Below, piece after piece: positions 58,430 to 64,000 of a DNA stretch of 64,000 nt (positions are counted from its first letter, which is position 1; every line of letters begins with the position of its first letter). Both the position numbers and the translations under genes were made by a program. The notes beneath the pieces were generated by a model. That model saw only the letters and a list, made by a program, of their open reading frames with translations, ran no database searches and was not told the DNA's origin. Origin of the DNA: Artemia franciscana (lineage: Eukaryota; Arthropoda; Branchiopoda; Anostraca; Artemiidae); assembly GCF_032884065.1 (NCBI RefSeq), contig NC_088868.1, forward strand, positions 8,318,963-8,382,962. Direction: 5' to 3'.

Positions 58430-58769
58430 ATTTTGACAGTCTTAGATATACATAGTGCCTCTTGACTTAGCCTAACGGCCCTTCAGCATGCCCTGAAAGT
58501 TTTAATTTAATTCTACTAGCCGTTCAAAGGATATCACAAATATGCCTTTTTGACGACATTCAATGCACTTAGTGTCTTTTCATTTAGTTTAACACCCTCA
58601 ACAACCTACCCTGAAAGTTTCAACTTAATACTCTCAGCTGTTTCTGGTATATTACGGGTAAGTCTTTGCTACAGTATGGATACACACGATGTCTGTTGAT
58701 TTGTTTTTACATTCCGTTTAATTTCTCCTGGCAATTTCAACTTAAGGTTATTCTCCCAGGTTGAAAGCC
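58430..58769. repeat. Trinucleotide-family flank repeats, ~117-bp spacing
   Basis: 'tgccctgaaagttttaattt' (58493) and 'taccctgaaagtttcaactt' (58610) are homologous units followed by 'gatatcac' or 'tatattac', as in the 39.4-41.9 kb repeats but without the trinucleotide core. Confidence 0.6.
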
Positions 58770-59180
58770 AATTCTATTTTCCTATAGCAATGAAATGCGT
58801 ATTAACAACAGACACGAGCTCATTCTCTGATGAAAAAACTACTCTGGCTTCATTGGAAGCTTTAACATGAATAGGCCCGACAAATTTGCATTTTTTTAGA
58901 GCCTGATAAAAAATGTAATTAGTGGGAACAAATCTAGTTTTTAAAAGTAGTAATAAAACTATTTTTAAAAGACGTAGAGCATTGTAAAGTAGCCTCTCGA
59001 TTTGCCACAAGATTCCAAATTTTTTTGCCGTGATTTTTTTTTTCTTTATTATTATTATCAGTTTTCTTTAAAATTGGCCATTTAAGATATGCTTCTATAT
59101 TTATAAGGGTTGCCCTAATCATACAGCTTTGATTTTTGTGTCTTTTTGTAGATCTTATACCGATAAATAATCCCAAAGAT
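58770..59180 (-). pseudogene. Possible LINE linker fragment
   Basis: Minus-strand frames give 'KIWNLVANREATLQCS' and, after a frame change, 'FVPTNYIFYQALKKCKFVGP' and 'ENELVSVVNTHFIAIGK'. These weakly resemble the region between endonuclease and RT in LINEs (…IWxLIN…IANxFNxHFxxIG). Weak evidence. Confidence 0.35.
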
Positions 59181-59449
59181 TCTTAATTTTGTTGTTATAA
59201 GATATGATTTTCAGCAATAATTTTTAATATCCAAGATTTCTATATTTCTCATTAGCTTAAGTTGGCCAGTTAGCTTAAGTCAACAGTCTTCAGATATTCT
59301 GGCACACCTCTCAAGGAGCAATTAAGCCAATGAGAAAGGAGGAAGTCTCGTTACGTATTTCAATGCTATAGGAAATAGCATTGGCTTTCAACCAGGGAGA
59401 ATCGCTTTAATATGCTACCTTATTCTTGAGACTTTGCATATATGCCGCT

Positions 59450-59990
59450 TTAACAACCTGGATGTTCTTAAGCTCTTTTGATTTTGTTCAATTATAGTAG
59501 CAGTTGCATTAATTGTAGAAGTAGCAGTCGCAATCATTTGATGTAGTTCCAAAAGTATTAATGGGAGTTGTTGCCAGCATTTAGAGTCATATTAGGAGTC
59601 GTAAGTAGTCTCAGTGGCAGTTGCAAGTAGTCTCAGTGGCAGTCGCAAGTAGTCTCAGTGGCAGTCGGAAGTAGTCTCAGTGGCAGTCGCAAGTAGTCTC
59701 AGTTATAGGTAGTTGCTAGCTGTTGCAGTCACAAATAGTCACAGTTGCCTTCACAAGTGGTCACAGTTAAAGTAGTGTCATTTACAGTCGCAAGTAGTGC
59801 CAGTAGAAGTAGTATTAGTAACCATTAATGTTTCAACTTCATGCCCTTAGACCTCCTAACATATTACAGATTCTTCTTTTGGCATCTTGATGCGAATTTT
59901 GATGTGGTGATCTTGTGATGTAGTTCCAAATTACCATCAGCATTCCATGAAATTTAGCATGGAATCCCTAGCCTTTTCGGACGCACCCAG
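59450..59990. repeat. Trinucleotide-family repeat containing a 22-bp tandem array
   Basis: Within sequence of the trinucleotide-cored family, 'aagtagtctcagtggcag' repeats at 59603, 59625, 59647, 59669 and 59691 (22-bp period, five copies). Looser 'agtcgcaagtagt' words continue to about 59830. Confidence 0.85.
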
Positions 59991-60616
59991 GATCAATCAT
60001 TCTCCAATTGTCCAGTAATAAATAATATATGAAAATAATGGGCAAATTGCATGATTGACAGCCCTTTCTGCTGGCCCTTGAGTGTCTTGTCATCCCTAGA
60101 GGGATAGTTATTGAACCTTTTGATTATTTGAACAAAATGGATATCTAAAAATTTCGATTAGTATTGAAGTGGGAGGGAAGCTAAAAGTTACGAGGGGGAG
60201 GGGAACTTCGTTTTCTCCTAATCACTTTTTACTTGAAAAAAAATGGCTACAATTTTCTATTTCTTATCAAATTAGTCGCGTTTGAGGTCTCTATGACAAA
60301 TCCTTCTATGCGACTGGACAGAAAAAGTCAATAACACAGAGAACCCTTTACCCTCTGCTATCTGAACCCTCTGCCTTGATTATTGTAAATTTTACTGTTC
60401 TTAATATGTAGGGGAAATTTGATGAATTCACAATATTTTGAATTAGTATCGAAAAGAGATTCTTCAACATATATGCTCTTATAAAAATTCTGAGATTTAG
60501 AATTTTAAACTACCAATGGCTCAACTTTAGATACAGTTTTGTACCCATGGCTCAAGTTTAGATACAGTTTTGTAACCACGAACCGTCTTCCAGGTTCTTG
60601 CGTTTTAGCTGTGCAA
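59991..60616. other. No gene seen
   Basis: AT-rich. A direct repeat 'atggctcaa(c/g)tttagatacagtttt' at about 60515 and 60547 precedes the satellite. Confidence 0.45.
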
Positions 60617-62022
60617 ATGACACGATGTGTAAGAAATCAGAGGATCTGGATTCATATCAATCAATCTCTTTGGCGAGACATCTCTTCAGAGGGCCTAAAT
60701 TGCCAACTAGTGGCAGCACAAATTTACGTTTTTCTTCTTCATGGCACATTTATCTGGTGCTGTAAGCTTGTGTTTCTAAAAGCAGATTGGTACCCATCGT
60801 TGGTCGAATGGATCTAAAATGACACGATGTGTAAGAAACCAGAGGATCTGGATTTATATCAATCAATCTCTTTGGCGAGAATCTCTTCAGAGGGCCTAAA
60901 TTGCCAACTAGTGGCAGCACAAATTTACGTTTTTCTTCTTCATGGCTCATTTATCTGGTGCTGTAAGCTTGTGTTTCTAAAAGCAGATTGGTACCCATCG
61001 TTGGTCGAATGGATCTAAAATGACACGATGTGTAAGAAACCAGAGGTTCTGGATTTATATCAATCAATCTCTTTGGCGAGAATCTCTTCAGAGGGCCTAA
61101 ATTGCCAACTAGTGGCAGCACAAATTTACGTTTTTCTTCTTCATGGCTCATTTATCTGGTGCTGTAAGCTTGTGTTTCTAAAAGCAGATTGGTACCCATC
61201 GTTGGTCGAATGGATCTAAAATGACACGATGTGTAAGAAACCAGAGGATCTGGATTTATATCAATCAATCTCTTTGGCGAGAATCTCTTCAGAGGGCCTA
61301 AATTGCCAACTAGTGGCAACACAAATTTACGTTTTTCTTCTTCATGGTACATTTATCTGGTGCTGTAAGCTTGTGTTTCTAAAAGCAGATTGGTACCCAT
61401 CGTTGGTCGAATGGATCTAAAATGACACGATGTGTAAGAAACCAGAGGATCTGGATTTATATCAATCAATCTCTTTGGCGAGAATCTCTTCAGAGGGCCT
61501 AAATTGCCAACTAGTGGCAGCACAAATTTACGTTTTTCTTCTTCATGGCACATTTATCTGGTGCTGTAAGCTTGTGTTTCTAAAAGCAGATTGGTACCCA
61601 TCGTTGGTCGAATGGATCTAAAATGACACGATGTGTAAGAAACCAGAGGATCTGGATTTATATCAATCAATCTCTTTGGCGAGAATCTCTTCAGAGGGCC
61701 TAAATTGCCAACTAGTGGCAGCACAAATTTACGTTTTTCTTCTTCATGGCTCATTTATCTGGTGCTGTAAGCTTGTGTTTCTAAAAGCAGATTGGTACCC
61801 ATCGTTGGTCGAATGGATCTAAAATGACACGATGTGTAAGAAACCAGAGGATCTGGATTTATATCAATCAATCTCTTTGGCGAGATTCTCTTCAGAGGGC
61901 CTAAATTGCCAACTAGTGGCAGCACAAATTTACGTTTTTCTTCTTCATGGCACATTTATCTGGTGCTGTAAGCTTGTGTTTCTAAAAGCAGATTGGTACC
62001 CATCGTTGGTCGAATGGATCTA
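60617..62022. repeat. 201-bp satellite, 7 tandem copies, >95% alike
   Basis: 'atgacacgatgtgtaagaaa' begins at 60617, 60819, 61020, 61221, 61422, 61623 and 61824. The first unit is 202 bp, the last is about 199, and the others are exactly 201. Differences between copies are single bases. As 201 is a multiple of three, the + strand gives the same 63-codon frame in each unit and the − strand gives abutting 67-codon blocks (TAA directly followed by ATG). No known domain is encoded. I read it as satellite DNA. Confidence 0.95.
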
Positions 62023-62405
62023 TGATTAAGCATCGAGCAACCGCCCATTACCAATAGAACGAAACTGATAAATTATGACAGCTGTAATTGCGATTTCTAA
62101 ACAATAAACTGTATAATTGTAAATCAATATAATATAATTGTATAAATTATATAATTATATTATAATTATAATTATATAATTTATATATAATTATATAATT
62201 ATAATTATACAATTATGTAATTGTATAATTGTAAATCAATGTAATATAATTGTATAATTGTAAATCATACATATGATACATAAAATACAATATAATACAT
62301 ATACAATATGTACATATATTATAATTGTAATATGTACATTATCCGCTGAGATACTTTTCACTTATCCAAAAAGAAGAAACTTGTTTCTCTTACGTCTTGC
62401 TCGGA
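62023..62405. repeat. AT-rich low-complexity tract
   Basis: 62110-62340 is built from 'ataattatataat' and 'tgtataattgtaaatca' variants. Confidence 0.8.
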
Positions 62406-62409
62406 TACA

Positions 62410-63285
<876 letters not shown>

Positions 63286-64000
63286 CAGCAAATATGTCAC
63301 TTTTTTAAGTTTTTGATCGCTGTTGTGAAGAGAAAAAAAAATTTCATTTTGCTGTTGTTAACAACGTCTTTTGTTTAGAAAATTTTCAAAATTTTCTCAA
63401 GATCTTATAATTTTTTAACTTTCCCAAAATTTGTTTTATTTACGAAATTATTTTTTACATTTACAAAATTTATTTACACAATTTATTTCCCAACATCTTA
63501 CATGTATAAACGTCAGGGTTGCCTTTGCACAGAACCATCAGCATTTTCTTTGCAGAAATTTAGAATTTGTAAGTTTTGAACCTTAAACATATAGAAGCAC
63601 TTCGTTAAATATATAATAAGCAAGACCCAATTAATTATACTGCCTGAATTCTCAGTGCACTCGTAAATCCAGATGAAATGTATGTATAAGTCCTTATACT
63701 TAAGGTATTGGTAAATTTCTATTAAAATTTCCGAATTTATTTCATAGTACCTCTTAGCCAAATGCACTCTTAGAACTAGTATTCCAACTATTTCATTTGC
63801 AATTCAACACTGTTTGTGTATATAGTAGTTGTAACCGGTAGTTTTATCCTAGCCCCTGTCCTCGTAATGGCTGGACATAAGCCATAGACTCTACATAGGC
63901 TAAAAAAAAGTCTGAGGATTTTGTTTTTGTCCTTAGTCAGGTCTGTAAAGCAAAATAAAAAAAGCTTCGATAAATTTGCCCCCAGATATTCTTAAACTGG
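63286..64000. other. No gene seen
   Basis: AT-rich flank after the zinc-finger stop codon. Nothing recognised. Confidence 0.45.

Noticed and set aside
60617..62029. Series of 63- and 66-codon frames on both strands as a gene family
   Set aside because: They repeat with the 201-bp satellite unit, have no known domain, no splice or promoter context, and both strands are equally open.

Overview
The window is animal nuclear DNA: AT-rich, sparse in genes and crowded with decayed transposable elements. Intron-containing coding sequence, GT-AG splice sites, RTE-, CR1/Jockey-like and other LINE fragments, and hAT, pogo and piggyBac remnants all point to a metazoan. The repeat composition suggests an arthropod, and a brine-shrimp-like branchiopod crustacean is my best guess, from recollection of the repeat families only and unverified. 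No bacterial-type operon, tRNA, rRNA or CRISPR array was seen.

Only one host gene is convincing. It is a minus-strand S28 serine peptidase (prolyl carboxypeptidase / thymus-specific serine protease type) with three exons at 11152-10966, 8585-8404 and 3335-3103. It runs off the left edge before its Asp and His catalytic residues, and its start codon exon is not identified. A lone splice-bounded acidic, Ser-rich exon (49952-50119, +) and a frameshifted array of about nine C2H2 zinc fingers (62410-63285, +) are the other host-like sequences.

Layout: 0.3-1.9 kb, RTE LINE; 3.1-11.2 kb, peptidase gene with transposon-filled introns; 13.1-14.3 kb, purine-rich degenerate array; 14.6-16.3 kb, a modular double-hairpin element; 16.4-18.4 kb, C-run-rich tandem array; 18.9-23.2 kb, one LINE interrupted by a second LINE; 24.8-25.3 kb, LINE 3' end; 26.2-26.8 kb, fold-back element; 27.0-29.2 kb, a whole hAT element with target duplication; 29.5-30.0 kb, a short hAT-type MITE; 30.0-32.2 kb, a pogo-like element carrying a LINE fragment; 34.7-35.4 kb, RTE LINE; 38.3-39.0 kb, piggyBac remnant; 39.4-42 kb, trinucleotide-cored repeats; 43.6-44.3 kb, 159-bp array; 44.7-46.0 kb, second modular element; 48.1-49.5 kb, RTE LINE split by a MITE; 51.6-52.4 kb and 53.4-54.2 kb, tandem arrays; 54.8-56.5 kb, third modular element; 56.8-57.5 kb, second fold-back element with a perfect 8-bp target duplication; 60.6-62.0 kb, 201-bp satellite; 62.4-63.3 kb, zinc-finger pseudogene.

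The most unusual content is the modular element family (four substantial copies). Each full copy has a short terminal palindrome and two successive modules made of a conserved box followed by a long hairpin. The final hairpin of the 14.6-kb copy has arms of about 125 bp that are almost perfectly complementary. No protein could be recognised in it.
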